Shown: positions 8,228 to 15,388 of the stretch, in pieces
How the letters are laid out: the number at the start of each line of letters is the position of its first letter
Numbering within the stretch: the first letter of the stretch is position 1
Origin: CAWVWF01 sp963933885
GTDB lineage: Bacteria > Bacteroidota > Bacteroidia > Flavobacteriales_C > GCA-002722245
Direction of reading: 5' to 3'
NCBI GenBank assembly: GCA_963933885.1
Contig: CAWVWF010000056.1
Span: forward strand, 1 to 17,460
DNA: 17,460 nt
Notes under the pieces: model-generated
What the model saw: only the letters and a program-made list of their open reading frames with translations
Told to the model about the DNA's origin: nothing
Database searches by the model: none
Position numbers and translations under genes: made by a program

Positions 8228-9529
8228 TTAATACGCATAAAAGAGGTATCCAATGACTATCGCTGCTATAATCCCAGCAAAATCTGCTATTAAACCTGCT
8301 CCTAATGCATATCTAGTATCCTTAATTCCTACTGCTCCAAAATAAACAGCTAAAACGTAAAATGTAGTTTCTGTAGACCCTTGGAAAACACCACTTAAAA
8401 ACGATGGGAATGTTTCAGCTAAACCACCTGGCACTTCTTTCAATCCAGAAGTATTCATCGTTTCTAGCATTGCTGCTCTTGCACCTCCTCCACTTAAGGG
8501 TTTCATTATAGCTGTTGGCAAAGCTTCAACAAATTCTGTTCTTTCAGTGAAAACTGAAACACACAATCTAATCCCGTCAAGCAATAAATCCATTGCTCCA
8601 CAAACTCTAAAAACTCCTATAGCTACTAAAATCCCTACTAAATATGGAATAATTTGAATAGCTGTTGTGAATCCTTCTTTAGCTCCATCGATAAAAGAAT
8701 CATAAACATTAATTTTCTTACGAACTCCAAGCCCTATAAAACCTATTATCAATGTGAATAAAATTACACCTGCAAATAATGATGATTGTGGTTTAACTTC
8801 TTCTGGTGGTAAAGAAGAAAAATAAAAGATAATCGTAGTTACTATAATTGACAACCCTCCTAAATATGCTAAAACTACAGGTTTTAAAAGGTTAATTTTT
8901 TGAATAATGGATACTGTTATAATTCCAACTAGACTTGAAAAAAATGTAGTTACTAGAATTGGTACAAACACGTCAGTGCTACCACTTAATAACTCTAAAC
9001 CTTTCCCTTCTGCTAGCTTATTAAGTGTTTTATATCTTAAAGCTAAGATTGAAATCGGAATAAGCGTTAATCCAGATGTGTTTAATACTAAAAACATTAT
9101 CTGAGAATTACTAGCTCTTTCTTTGTCAGGATTTAGCTCTTGTAACTCCTTCATTGCTTTAATTCCCATGGGGGTTGCTGCATTATCAAGCCCAAGCATA
9201 TTAGCACTAAAATTCATAATCATGTTTCCAAAAACAGGATGCCCTTTAGGAATTTCAGGGAAAATCTTATTAAAGAATGGAGAAACTAATCTAGCGATAA
9301 GGTTAATCGCTCCACCTTTTTCGCCTATCCTCATAATTCCCATCCAAAGTGTAAACACCCCTACAAACCCAATACAGATTTCTGCAGCAGTACCAGCATC
9401 GTCAAATGTACGCTGTACTAGAAGTGAAAAAATATCAACTCCATGAACGAAATATTGGAAGATTGCCATTACAAATGCAATCCCAAAAAAGCCTATGAAA
9501 ACATAATTTAAAGCCATGTTATCAAACAT
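8228..9529 (-). CDS. SpmA-SpmB fusion membrane protein (nucleoside-recognition/Gate domains)
   Basis: A 433-residue polytopic inner-membrane protein in which the two spore-maturation proteins SpmA and SpmB are joined in one chain. The N-terminal half (to about residue 200) carries SpmA signatures: CIGFVGVFTLWMGIMRIGEKGG, then MNFSANMLGLDNAATPMGIKAM, then NTSGLTLIP. The C-terminal half (from about 280) carries SpmB signatures: GAKEGFTTAIQIIPYLVGILVAIGVFRVCGAMDLL, then PLSGGGARAAML, QGSTETTFYVLAVYFGAVGI and LIADFAGIIAA. The long strings just named are family-conserved Gate-domain segments. Between the halves lie further hydrophobic helices (about 200-270). In Bacillus these proteins affect spore core dehydration; in non-sporulating Bacteroidota the role and substrate are not established. 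The ATG at 9529 is used, but an in-frame ATG four codons later is equally possible. Confidence 0.9.
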   Translation of the reverse strand: MFDNMALNYVFIGFFGIAFVMAIFQYFVHGVDIFSLLVQRTFDDAGTAAEICIGFVGVFTLWMGIMRIGEKGGAINLIARLVSPFFNKIFPEIPKGHPVFGNMIMNFSANMLGLDNAATPMGIKAMKELQELNPDKERASNSQIMFLVLNTSGLTLIPISILALRYKTLNKLAEGKGLELLSGSTDVFVPILVTTFFSSLVGIITVSIIQKINLLKPVVLAYLGGLSIIVTTIIFYFSSLPPEEVKPQSSLFAGVILFTLIIGFIGLGVRKKINVYDSFIDGAKEGFTTAIQIIPYLVGILVAIGVFRVCGAMDLLLDGIRLCVSVFTERTEFVEALPTAIMKPLSGGGARAAMLETMNTSGLKEVPGGLAETFPSFLSGVFQGSTETTFYVLAVYFGAVGIKDTRYALGAGLIADFAGIIAAIVIGYLFYAY

Positions 9530-9584
9530 ACGGAATGAAACAACCTTTTATACTTATGATGCGTCTGTTTTAATAACATATCAA

Positions 9585-9617
9585 ATTGGATAACTGATTC
9601 TTTATTTTTTAGGTTTA
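9585..9617 (+). promoter_or_regulatory. Candidate promoter for the outer-membrane protein gene
   Basis: A TAGGTTTA (9610-9617) matches five of the six fixed positions of the Bacteroidota -7 box TAnnTTTG. It is preceded by ATTG (9585-9588) at a spacing of 21 nt, inside the accepted range for the -33 element. It lies 10 nt before the ATG at 9628, giving a very short leader. Assigned from pattern and position only. Confidence 0.4.
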
Positions 9618-9627
9618 AATTTCATTT

Positions 9628-10956
9628 ATGAAAAACATTCTTCTTATTCTTTCTTCGTTTTTGATTGTAAAAGCATATAGCCAAAGTACTTATTACTATA
9701 ACGATACAACATTAGAATATACAAAATGGAGGCATAATAGTGAAAATCATCAACCTAAAACTGAGGACAGTATCAATTTTAAAGCTGGATTAACTTATTA
9801 TTTAATGGGCGCTTATACAGAAGCTAAATTAGTTCTAGATAAAATTCAAGAAAACGATTCAATGGTTATTAGCTTAAAACGAAATATTGCAGTCGCTAAT
9901 CAAGATTTCACATTAGCCAATTACCATCATAGAAAACTAAGTAAAGGATTCAGAAAAAATAATAAACTTAGAAGGTATTTTATATCGCAGCTTTACTTCC
10001 AACCAATAATAACAACTTCCAACTTTTTTGATATCGCAAGGCCCTATTTCAATTTAAAAACAGGAATTAGTACAGACCCAATATCTCGTTGGAATATTAC
10101 TCATAATTTTGCATTGTTAAATCAAACACTTTCAAATTATAATTACAGCCAATCTAATTATTCTTTAAATTCTATATTTCAGATCAATAAGAAGGTGAGT
10201 TTTGTATTTAATTACACTGGAGATATACTTGAAGGTAATCGAAATTCTTCCGTTTTTTCTGTATTGGAAGATACGGTTTCTAACATTCAACCTATCATTG
10301 ATTCAACGTTTAGAAACTCAGTACAAACAGGAAGTATGAGACGAGGGATTAATCGAATTATAACAGGATTTAATTGGGATTATAATCGTTTTAATTTGGG
10401 ATTCAGACTAGGGGTTAACAATCAAAATTTTAAGGATAGTCTTATCATTACCAATATTGATACAATAGTTAGAAAAACATTATCAGATCCAAATAATCCG
10501 ATTACAAATTCAGTTACCATAAATGAAAAAACAGGACAAACATCTATTAACTCTTTACAATCTAATCATCAATTCTCACTAATGGCCAACTACACACCTA
10601 AATTATTTAACAATGGAATTAAGCTAAAAAGTTGGATTGATGTTCCGTTTAATAGTAGTGAAATCGGGATTTCGCCTTACTTAAAAGTACAATTTAGGTT
10701 AACACCTAATACTTGGCTGGGTGGTTGGATTAGGCATTACAGTAATTTATCTCCTATAGAAATGGACGGAAACATTTTTAATCCTGGTTTGGATCAAACA
10801 AAATTAAAGTATGGAGGAGAGATTAACTATCATAAATCAAAACGATGGTGGGTAATCTTCAACTTGGAACTCCAGAAAAGAAAAGAATACTATACAAACG
10901 AGTCGTATAGTATTCTTTCATTAGATTTTAAATTTCAATATCGAATTTACAAGTAA
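9628..10956 (+). CDS. Putative outer-membrane beta-barrel protein with helical N-terminal segment
   Basis: I do not recognise this 442-residue protein. It starts with a signal peptide (MKNILLILSSFLIVKAYSQ, cleavage probable after residue 19). Residues about 48-110 look helical and TPR-like (DSINFKAGLTYYLMGAYTEAKLVLDK and a second helix pair). From about 115 to the end there are alternating polar and aromatic strands, such as YNRFNLGFRLGV, SPYLKVQFRLT, WLGGWIRHYS, WWVIFNLELQK and a final LSLDFKFQYRIYK with aromatic residues near the C-terminus, typical of an outer-membrane barrel. A periplasmic TPR part followed by a barrel resembles surface-lipoprotein assembly (Slam-like) proteins, but this one is short and I see no diagnostic motif. 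It converges on ilvN with 2 bp between stop codons. Confidence 0.6.
   Translation: MKNILLILSSFLIVKAYSQSTYYYNDTTLEYTKWRHNSENHQPKTEDSINFKAGLTYYLMGAYTEAKLVLDKIQENDSMVISLKRNIAVANQDFTLANYHHRKLSKGFRKNNKLRRYFISQLYFQPIITTSNFFDIARPYFNLKTGISTDPISRWNITHNFALLNQTLSNYNYSQSNYSLNSIFQINKKVSFVFNYTGDILEGNRNSSVFSVLEDTVSNIQPIIDSTFRNSVQTGSMRRGINRIITGFNWDYNRFNLGFRLGVNNQNFKDSLIITNIDTIVRKTLSDPNNPITNSVTINEKTGQTSINSLQSNHQFSLMANYTPKLFNNGIKLKSWIDVPFNSSEIGISPYLKVQFRLTPNTWLGGWIRHYSNLSPIEMDGNIFNPGLDQTKLKYGGEINYHKSKRWWVIFNLELQKRKEYYTNESYSILSLDFKFQYRIYK
10882..10918. terminator. Terminator-like hairpin inside the 3' coding end of the barrel-protein gene
   Basis: A perfect 14-bp inverted repeat (AAAGAATACTATAC at 10882-10895 and its complement at 10905-10918) surrounds a 9-nt loop, within the last 25 codons of the outer-membrane protein gene. 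For ilvBN transcripts on the minus strand it lies about 40 nt past the ilvN stop, the usual place for a terminator. The stem is AT-rich and the sequence after it is only moderately U-rich (TTTTCTTTTC on the minus strand). There is no other space for a terminator, since the two genes are 2 bp apart. Confidence 0.5.
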
Positions 10957-10965
10957 GCTTACTTG
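10950..10965. repeat. 16-bp perfect palindrome spanning two convergent stop codons
   Basis: CAAGTAAGCTTACTTG is its own reverse complement. It contains the TAA of the outer-membrane protein gene (10954-10956) and, on the other strand, the TAA of ilvN (10961-10959). Both proteins therefore end in Lys-stop encoded by the same 6-nt half-site AAGTAA. Allowing one bulged A, the arms extend by TTTA/TAAA. It might be part of a transcription stop signal or simply constrained by the shared ends. Confidence 0.6.
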
Positions 10966-11507
10966 ATAAACTCTTTCGACAAACCAACTTCTTCTAAATA
11001 AGAATGTAGGTTAGGCATTGGTTTAGCAATTGCTACTCTACCTGAACGTACAAATTCCAAAATTCCGAAAGGTTTTAATTTTTCAAAAAGATCTTGAGTC
11101 TCTTCCTTATGCCCAGTTTTCTCGATAACACAAAACTCCTGGTCAACATAAAGAATTCTTGCAGCATTCTTTCTTACAACTTTCTCAACATTACTACCTA
11201 AAAGCGTAGAAGACTTTATCTTATATAAAGCAATTTCCTGATAAACAACTTCCTCTTCAACAAAGTAAAATGCTGTGATTACATCAATAATTTTCTTTAA
11301 TTGATTTACAACTTTTATTACTTGACTTTCTGAAACATGAATAACAATCGTAAACCTGAAAATTCCTTCAACTTCACTTTCTGAAGTTGTAAGACTGTCA
11401 ATATTAATTTTACGTCTTGTGAAAATTTGTGCAATTCTCCCTACTAAACCTGTATGATCTTCAGAGTAAAGAGAAATTGTATATCTCGTTTCGTTATTAG
11501 CGCTCAT
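10959..11507 (-). CDS. ilvN: Acetolactate synthase small (regulatory) subunit
   Basis: A 182-residue regulatory subunit that activates the catalytic IlvB subunit and confers feedback inhibition by branched-chain amino acids. The N-terminal ACT domain (residues about 6-80) reads RYTISLYSEDHTGLVGRIAQIF, with the DHTGLVGRI turn that forms the valine-binding site in this family, then RRKINIDSLTTSESE and FRFTIVI. The C-terminal domain (about 85-165) includes VDQEFCVIEKTGHKEE and GILEFVRSGRVAIAK, a family signature. Length is near the norm. It starts 19 nt after the ilvB stop on the same strand, so both subunits come from one mRNA. It is the last gene of the cluster; a convergent outer-membrane protein gene follows where ilvC would often be. 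Confidence 0.95.
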   Translation of the reverse strand: MSANNETRYTISLYSEDHTGLVGRIAQIFTRRKINIDSLTTSESEVEGIFRFTIVIHVSESQVIKVVNQLKKIIDVITAFYFVEEEVVYQEIALYKIKSSTLLGSNVEKVVRKNAARILYVDQEFCVIEKTGHKEETQDLFEKLKPFGILEFVRSGRVAIAKPMPNLHSYLEEVGLSKEFIK

Positions 11508-11526
11508 CTTAATTTCTTTAACTAAA

Positions 11527-13236
11527 TTATTTTAATCTACAATCGGAAACACTTGCTCCTGTTGGTACCATTGGGAATACATTTCCTTCTTTCTCAACAT
11601 GAACTTCTAATAAAAATGATTCTTTAGAATCTAACATTTCTTTCAATGATGAGTCTAAATCTTCTCTTTTATCAATTGATTTCCCATTAATACCATAAGC
11701 GTCGGCTAACTTAACAAAGTCCGGACTCTTAATATCTGTAGAAGCATATCTTTTATCAAAAAACAATTCTTGCCATTGACGAACCATTCCCAAGAAACTA
11801 TTATTCAAGATTAAAATTTTAACTGGAATATTTTCTTGCATGATTACACCTAGCTCTTGTAGAGTCATTTGAAAACCACCATCTCCAATAATTGCAACTA
11901 TATCTTTTTCTGGTGCAGCTAAAGCTGCGCCTATAGCTGCCGGTAATGCAAATCCCATAGTACCTAAACCACCTGAAGTGATATTGGTATTTGTATCCAT
12001 GAATTCATAATAACGAGCCGTTATCATTTGGTGCTGACCAACATCTGTAATTACTACAGCTTTCCCTTCAGTCATGTCACTCAATTTACGAACAACTTCA
12101 GCCATTCTCATATCGTCACCTGGAGGATTAACATCATCCTTGATAACAACTTCATGTTCTTTATTCTTCAATATATTCCATGATGCGAACCAATCTTTAC
12201 GACCATCACAATCAATTATCATTGGAAGTAACGCGGATAAAGACTCACCACAATCTCCATGAACAGGATAATGAGCAAATATATTTTTACTGATTTCAGC
12301 ATTATCTAATTCGAAATGAACAACTTTTGCTTGCTTAGCATAAGTATCTAACGTCCCCGTTACACGGTCATCGAAACGCATTCCTATTGCGATTAATACA
12401 TCACAAGAATTGGTTTGTAAATTAGGTGCATAATTACCATGCATCCCTACCATTCCGTAGAATAATTCATGCTTTTCTGGAAAAGAGGAAGCACCTAGCC
12501 AAGTTGTTGCAACAGGAATTTGAGCTTTTTCAGCTAATTCTAAAACTTGCTTTTGTGCATCACCTAAAAGAACTCCATGACCCAATATTAACATTGGACG
12601 TTTTGCTCCATTTATAGTTTGAGCTGCATCTTTGATTTGCTCAAGATTTAAATCAATTTTTGGATTATATGATCTCACAAACGTACAAGGCTTGTGCTCA
12701 TAATCAAATTCTTCCTGTTGAGCATCTTTAGTTATATCGATAACAACAGGACCTGGACGACCTGAGTTTGCTATATAAAATGCCTTTGCTATAGCGCCTG
12801 GAATTTCAGATGCTTTTGTAATTTGATAACTCCATTTTACTACTGGAGCAGAAATACCAATAATATCAGTTTCCTGAAAAGCATCTGTCCCTAATAGGTG
12901 TGAAGCAACTTGTCCAGTAATACAAACTAAAGGAGTACTGTCAATCTGAGCATCTGCTATTCCGGTAATTAGGTTGGTAGCTCCTGGCCCAGACGTAGCT
13001 AATGCAACTCCAGCTTTATTTGTAATTCTTGCTTCACCTTGAGCAGCATGAGTAGCTCCTTGTTCGTGACGAACAAGGATATGTTTTATTTGATCTTCGT
13101 ATTTATATAACTCATCGTAAACAGGCATTATAGCACCACCTGGGTACCCAAATATCTTTTCTACCCCTTCTGCTAACAAACTAAGAACAACTGCTTCTGC
13201 ACCTTTAATTCTTTTTGTATTTTCTTTCTTTTCCAT
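11527..13236 (-). CDS. ilvB: Acetolactate synthase large (catalytic) subunit
   Basis: A 569-residue ThDP-dependent enzyme that condenses two pyruvates to acetolactate, or pyruvate plus 2-oxobutyrate to acetohydroxybutyrate, the first common step of Val/Leu and Ile synthesis. The N-terminal domain has FGYPGGAIMPVYDELY and RHEQGATHAAQGEAR with the catalytic glutamate, then SGPGATNLITGIADAQIDSTP. The FAD-binding middle part shows MVGMHGNYAPN and GMRFDDRVTG. The C-terminal ThDP/Mg site has GDGGFQMTLQEL and ending NNSFLGMVRQWQELFF. I place the start at the ATG at 13236. An in-frame TTG at 13269 would add 11 residues, but homologues begin near the KGAEAV segment and TTG starts are uncommon here. 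It lies 45 nt after an attenuator-like terminator. Confidence 0.96.
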   Translation of the reverse strand: MEKKENTKRIKGAEAVVLSLLAEGVEKIFGYPGGAIMPVYDELYKYEDQIKHILVRHEQGATHAAQGEARITNKAGVALATSGPGATNLITGIADAQIDSTPLVCITGQVASHLLGTDAFQETDIIGISAPVVKWSYQITKASEIPGAIAKAFYIANSGRPGPVVIDITKDAQQEEFDYEHKPCTFVRSYNPKIDLNLEQIKDAAQTINGAKRPMLILGHGVLLGDAQKQVLELAEKAQIPVATTWLGASSFPEKHELFYGMVGMHGNYAPNLQTNSCDVLIAIGMRFDDRVTGTLDTYAKQAKVVHFELDNAEISKNIFAHYPVHGDCGESLSALLPMIIDCDGRKDWFASWNILKNKEHEVVIKDDVNPPGDDMRMAEVVRKLSDMTEGKAVVITDVGQHQMITARYYEFMDTNTNITSGGLGTMGFALPAAIGAALAAPEKDIVAIIGDGGFQMTLQELGVIMQENIPVKILILNNSFLGMVRQWQELFFDKRYASTDIKSPDFVKLADAYGINGKSIDKREDLDSSLKEMLDSKESFLLEVHVEKEGNVFPMVPTGASVSDCRLK

Positions 13237-13280
13237 TTTTACGGGTGGAGTTAGTATTACTTTATTCAATTACAGTTCTA

Positions 13281-13317
13281 AATAAAAAGCCTTTCAAACG
13301 TTAGTGAGAAAGGCTTT
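13281..13317 (-). terminator. Intrinsic terminator in the ilvBN leader (attenuator)
   Basis: Read on the minus strand, the 10-bp stem AAAGCCTTTC / GAAAGGCTTT (13317-13308 with 13295-13286) closes a 12-nt loop and runs straight into TTTTTATT. This is a complete Rho-independent terminator, yet it lies upstream of ilvB, 45 nt before its ATG and 34 nt after the stop of the leader peptide. Ending ilvD transcripts here is possible, but it is nearly 250 nt from the ilvD stop and directly follows a separate promoter and small reading frame. A regulated premature terminator fits better. Confidence 0.8.
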
Positions 13318-13351
13318 CTTTATTTTGATAATATAAAAATCAATCTCTGGC

Positions 13352-13408
13352 TTATAGTGTTTCGACTAGAAGGACAATTTTGCTTGATATTTTATAATTC
13401 GTTCTCAT
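13352..13408 (-). CDS. Branched-chain-amino-acid-rich leader peptide of ilvBN
   Basis: An 18-codon reading frame, MRTNYKISSKIVLLVETL, too short for ordinary gene calling. Seven of 18 residues are Ile, Val or Leu, including the uninterrupted run Ile11-Val12-Leu13-Leu14-Val15. Both valines use GTC, which looks uncommon in the neighbouring genes. A purine-rich AAGG lies 5 nt before the ATG, a possible ribosome-binding site in a genome where such sites are rare. The frame starts 16 nt downstream of a consensus -7 box and is followed by an intrinsic terminator and then ilvB. In enterobacterial ilv operons this arrangement lets ribosome stalling at scarce Ile/Val/Leu codons prevent termination. Existence of the frame is certain; translation and the regulatory role are inferred. 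Confidence 0.7.
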   Translation of the reverse strand: MRTNYKISSKIVLLVETL

Positions 13409-13424
13409 TTTACCTTGTATTTAT

Positions 13425-13455
13425 CAAATCTATTGAAGAAATCCTTACAAGTAAA
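13425..13455 (-). promoter_or_regulatory. Promoter for the ilvBN attenuator transcript
   Basis: TAGATTTG (minus strand, 13432-13425) is a perfect match to the Bacteroidota -7 consensus TAnnTTTG. A TTTA (13455-13452), close to the -33 TTTG, lies upstream at a spacing of 19 nt, within the accepted range. Transcription would start a few bases after 13425, about 10-12 nt before the leader-peptide ATG at 13408. This gives ilvBN its own start, independent of the ilvD promoter. Confidence 0.65.
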
Positions 13456-13563
13456 TTTAATTTTCGGATATTTTACACAAGTGTTTTACGTTCAAACGAA
13501 AAACAACTCAGTTAAATGAATGAAAATCAATTAATTAAAGTGTTTTTTGATATTCCGTTAAAC

Positions 13564-15240
13564 TTAAAACCCATCAGTCACACACCCTAGAGATGCACTA
13601 CTTACTTGTCTAGAATACTTAGCTAAAATACCTCTAGTTGGTAATACTTTTGGTTTCCATGTTTTTCTTCTTTCTTCTAAAACTTCATCAGAAACATCAA
13701 CTGCAAGAATATTATCAACTGCATCAATAGTAATAATATCACCATTTTCAACTAATCCAATAACTCCCCCTTCTTGTGCTTCTGGAGCAACATGCCCTAC
13801 AACAAACCCGTGAGATCCTCCAGAGAATCTACCATCTGTAATCAAAGCTACATCTTGTCCTAAACCTTTCCCCATTACTGCAGAAGTTGGTTTTAACATT
13901 TCCGGCATTCCAGGTCCTCCTTTTGGTCCTTCAAATCGGATAACGATAACATTCCCCTTTTCAACTGATCCATCCAAGATTCCATCAATAGCTTCAAACT
14001 CATCGTTGAAAACGATTGCTGGTCCTTTAAATTTCAAACCTTCCTTACCTGTAATTTTAGCAACTGATCCTTCTGTTGCTAAATTTCCATATAAAATCTG
14101 AATATGACCTTCGGCCTTAATTGGATTATCAATTGTACGAAGTAAATCTTGCCCTTCAGATAAACCAGAAACTTTTGCCATATTCTCAGCTAAAGTTTCA
14201 CCAGTAACTGTTAAACAATCTCCATGTAACAATCCGTTTTCTAATAAATATTTCATTACTGCTGGAACACCTCCTACAGCATGTAAATCTTCCATTAAGT
14301 ATTTTCCAGATGGTTTTAAATCAGCTAAAAAAGGCGTTTCATCACTCATCTTTTGGAAATCATCCAATCCTAATTCAACGTCAACAGCATGTGCCATTGC
14401 TATTAAGTGCATTACTGCATTTGTAGATCCTCCTAAAACGATTATTACTCTTAAAGCGTTTTCAAATGCCTTACGAGTCATAATTTGTTTTGGAAGAATA
14501 TTCTTTTCCATTAAGTTTCTAATAGCTGGTCCAACTGCTGCAAGCTCATCAGTCTTATCAGTACTATTTGCAGGATTTGAAGCAGAGTAAGGTAAACTCA
14601 TTCCTAATGCTTCAATTGCAGAAGACATTGTGTTTGCAGTATACATTCCTCCACAAGCTCCTGAACCTGGGCAAGAATTCTTTATTATTCCTTTATAATC
14701 TTCATCACTCAATTCCCCTTTAGACTTCGCTCCTAAGGCTTCAAAAGCAGATACGATATCTAATTTTTTTCCACAATATTTACCAGAACTAATAGTTCCT
14801 CCATAAACCAAAATTGATGGTCTGTTTAATCTACCAATTGCGATCATCGCTCCAGGCATATTTTTATCACACCCTACAACTGGAACCAATGCATCATAAA
14901 ATTGCGCATTCATAACAGTTTCTATTGAATCTGCAATAATATCTCTAGATACTAAAGAGTACTTCATTCCAGTAGTTCCATTTGAAATACCGTCTGAAAC
15001 ACCAATTGTATGAAATATCAAACCAACTAAATCACTTCCAACTACACTTGTCTTAATATCGTGTGCAAACCCATTAAGGTGCATATTACATGTATTCCCT
15101 TCATACCCTGTACTAACGATACCAACCTGAGCACGATTCATATCATCATCAGTTAAACCAACTCCATAAAGCATTGCTTGAGATGCTGGTTGTGTAGGAT
15201 CTTGAGTAATTGTTTTACTATACTTATTAATTTCTGACAT
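13564..15240 (-). CDS. ilvD: Dihydroxy-acid dehydratase
   Basis: A 558-residue Fe-S enzyme that dehydrates 2,3-dihydroxyisovalerate and 2,3-dihydroxy-3-methylvalerate to the 2-oxo acids, the third common step of Val/Leu and Ile synthesis. The three cluster-ligand cysteines are visible in their motifs: Cys51 (GNTCNMHL), Cys124 (GCDKNMPG, with Lys126 the usual carbamylated Mg-ligand) and Cys196 (GSGACGGMYTANTM). Later motifs GGSTNAVMHL, GPKGGPGMPEM and TDGRFSGGSHG are all intact. Length is normal. It precedes ilvB on the same strand by 327 nt. A -7-like TATTTTTA (15270-15263) lies 22 nt before the ATG without a clear -33 element. The gene immediately upstream ends in its own terminator, so ilvD should start its own transcript. 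Confidence 0.97.
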   Translation of the reverse strand: MSEINKYSKTITQDPTQPASQAMLYGVGLTDDDMNRAQVGIVSTGYEGNTCNMHLNGFAHDIKTSVVGSDLVGLIFHTIGVSDGISNGTTGMKYSLVSRDIIADSIETVMNAQFYDALVPVVGCDKNMPGAMIAIGRLNRPSILVYGGTISSGKYCGKKLDIVSAFEALGAKSKGELSDEDYKGIIKNSCPGSGACGGMYTANTMSSAIEALGMSLPYSASNPANSTDKTDELAAVGPAIRNLMEKNILPKQIMTRKAFENALRVIIVLGGSTNAVMHLIAMAHAVDVELGLDDFQKMSDETPFLADLKPSGKYLMEDLHAVGGVPAVMKYLLENGLLHGDCLTVTGETLAENMAKVSGLSEGQDLLRTIDNPIKAEGHIQILYGNLATEGSVAKITGKEGLKFKGPAIVFNDEFEAIDGILDGSVEKGNVIVIRFEGPKGGPGMPEMLKPTSAVMGKGLGQDVALITDGRFSGGSHGFVVGHVAPEAQEGGVIGLVENGDIITIDAVDNILAVDVSDEVLEERRKTWKPKVLPTRGILAKYSRQVSSASLGCVTDGF

Positions 15241-15331
15241 TGTAAGTGATTTAATTGAGTTGTAAAAATACGGAATAACTTTTATGAATCATTGGGATTA
15301 AGAGTCGTTTTTGAAAAAAAATAAAAGACAT

Positions 15332-15365
15332 AAAAAAAGGAGGTAACCAATAAATGGATACCTCC
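15332..15365 (-). terminator. Intrinsic terminator of the phosphorelay operon
   Basis: On the minus strand, the stem GGAGGTATCC / GGTTACCTCC (10 positions with one mismatch, 15365-15356 with 15348-15339) closes a 7-nt loop and is followed by seven Ts (15338-15332). It lies 23 nt past the stop of the receiver gene and before the ilvD leader, so it separates the two transcription units. Confidence 0.9.
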
Positions 15366-15388
15366 TCAATATTTTATATTATTTGTAT

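Noticed and set aside
8090..8293. A 67-codon plus-strand frame between era and the SpmA-SpmB gene
   Set aside because: It overlaps the 3' end of the SpmA-SpmB gene by 66 nt on the opposite strand, covers the era promoter region, and its product shows no recognisable motif, signal peptide or repeat.
13286..13317. The hairpin before ilvB as an ordinary terminator of ilvD
   Set aside because: It is nearly 250 nt from the ilvD stop, and a consensus promoter and an Ile/Val/Leu-rich frame lie between them. Read-through from ilvD could still be stopped here, but this does not explain the frame.
15255..15296. A 13-codon frame upstream of ilvD as a second leader peptide
   Set aside because: Its product has few Ile/Val/Leu residues (no run of them), and no terminator hairpin lies between it and ilvD, so there is no attenuator layout.
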